6,191 nt of DNA, taken from assembly GCA_002493395.1 (NCBI GenBank), contig DKYS01000126.1, forward strand, positions 1 to 6,191, written 5' to 3'. Numbering within the stretch: the stretch's first letter is position 1; every line of letters starts with the position of its first letter. The stretch is from Turicibacter sp. UBA7094 (GTDB lineage: Bacteria > Bacillota_I > Bacilli_A > MOL361 > Turicibacteraceae). A model generated the notes under the pieces. That model searched no databases. It worked only from the letters and a program-made list of their open reading frames with translations, and had not been told where the DNA came from. Shown here one piece after another: positions 5,684-6,191 of the stretch. The translations under genes and the position numbers were made by a program.

Positions 5684-6151
5684 ATGAGATCATTTCAAGT
5701 GATTATTGGAGCTGTGCTACTCCTCATCGGCGTTCTCACACTCCTTACTAATATTTTGCATCTTGATTATGCAATCATGGATAACCTCTGGTTTTTATTC
5801 ATTCTAGCACCGGGTCTTTATTTCGAAGTTAACTACTTCCAAACCAAACAAAACCCGGGTCAACTCGTACCTGGAGGAATTTTATCCGGCATTGGGCTAA
5901 TATCCCTTTTCGAGATTTTAACCCAGTGGCAATACTCGGACTTTACCTCACCGCTCTATTTATTAGCCGTGGCCTTCGGAATCTATCAACTTTATTACTT
6001 CGATGCTAAAGACCGTGGCCTACTCATTCCCGTCACCATCTTATGTCTCATCGCTCTTTTCCTCTACTTAAACCTTTTCATCTCTTACTTACTTCTATTC
6101 TCAATTTTCCTTATTGGTTTAGGACTCTATATTTTATTTAAAAAAAGATAA
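5684..6151 (+). CDS. Small polytopic membrane protein, LiaI/LiaF-like transmembrane family
   Basis: The 155-residue protein is almost wholly hydrophobic, with about six membrane segments: near 4-23, 34-50, 63-80, 88-105, 111-130 and 132-152. It ends in a basic FKKR tail. The pattern GAVLLLIGVLTLLTNIL (9-25), then LWFLFILAPGLYFE (35-48), is typical of the LiaI/LiaF-type transmembrane module found in envelope-stress proteins and many small uncharacterised proteins. No C-terminal soluble LiaF domain is present, so this is not a full LiaF. The pattern seems to repeat three times. The ATG follows a G-rich ribosome binding site, GAAGGGGGGA (5667-5676), at 8 nt. No neighbouring two-component system lies in view; the window ends 40 bp after the stop codon with no terminator or gene in that tail. 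Family resemblance is fair, and any role in envelope stress is inferred. Confidence 0.7.
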   Translation: MRSFQVIIGAVLLLIGVLTLLTNILHLDYAIMDNLWFLFILAPGLYFEVNYFQTKQNPGQLVPGGILSGIGLISLFEILTQWQYSDFTSPLYLLAVAFGIYQLYYFDAKDRGLLIPVTILCLIALFLYLNLFISYLLLFSIFLIGLGLYILFKKR

Positions 6152-6191
6152 CGAATCTGACTTAGTATCTCCTTCAAACCATTAGCACAGT

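Overview
The window is an AT-rich stretch of a low-GC Bacillota (Firmicutes) chromosome. This is judged from strong AGGAGG-type ribosome binding sites, TTG/GTG-capable starts, intrinsic terminators with U-runs, and protein families typical of that phylum. A gut member of the Turicibacter/Erysipelotrichales or Clostridium type would fit, but the sequence alone does not settle the genus.

Layout. Four genes lie on the minus strand. In order of transcription from right to left they are a membrane-anchored VanY-like D,D-carboxypeptidase (4376-3627), an M3-family oligoendopeptidase (3394-1700), undecaprenyl-diphosphatase UppP (1467-649) and a VanZ-family membrane protein cut by the left edge (491-1). 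pepF and uppP each end in a clear intrinsic terminator, and pepF, uppP and vanZ each have a plausible promoter of their own, so these look like mostly separate transcription units rather than one operon. Two genes lie on the plus strand: a pirin-like bicupin (4686-5399), divergent from vanY across a gap of about 310 bp, and a small polytopic membrane protein resembling the LiaI/LiaF transmembrane family (5684-6151). A bidirectional terminator follows the pirin gene. Beyond it is a short minus-strand stretch that may be the tail of a decayed gene.

Theme. UppP (lipid-carrier recycling, bacitracin tolerance), VanY (trimming of peptidoglycan stem peptides), VanZ (linked to teicoplanin tolerance) and the LiaF-like membrane protein all belong to cell-envelope biology. 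This is not a van resistance operon: vanH, vanA, vanX, vanR and vanS are not present. PepF-type peptidase and the pirin-like protein are cytoplasmic and have no evident link to the envelope genes.

Most of the window is ordinary chromosomal content. The points most worth a second look are the pirin-like protein's loss of three of four metal ligands, a perfect 14-bp inverted repeat over the vanZ promoter, a C-rich tract able to pair with the G-rich ribosome binding site of the LiaF-like gene, an internal threefold repeat in that protein, and the possible gene remnant at 5433-5574. I found no strong case for a new multi-gene system.
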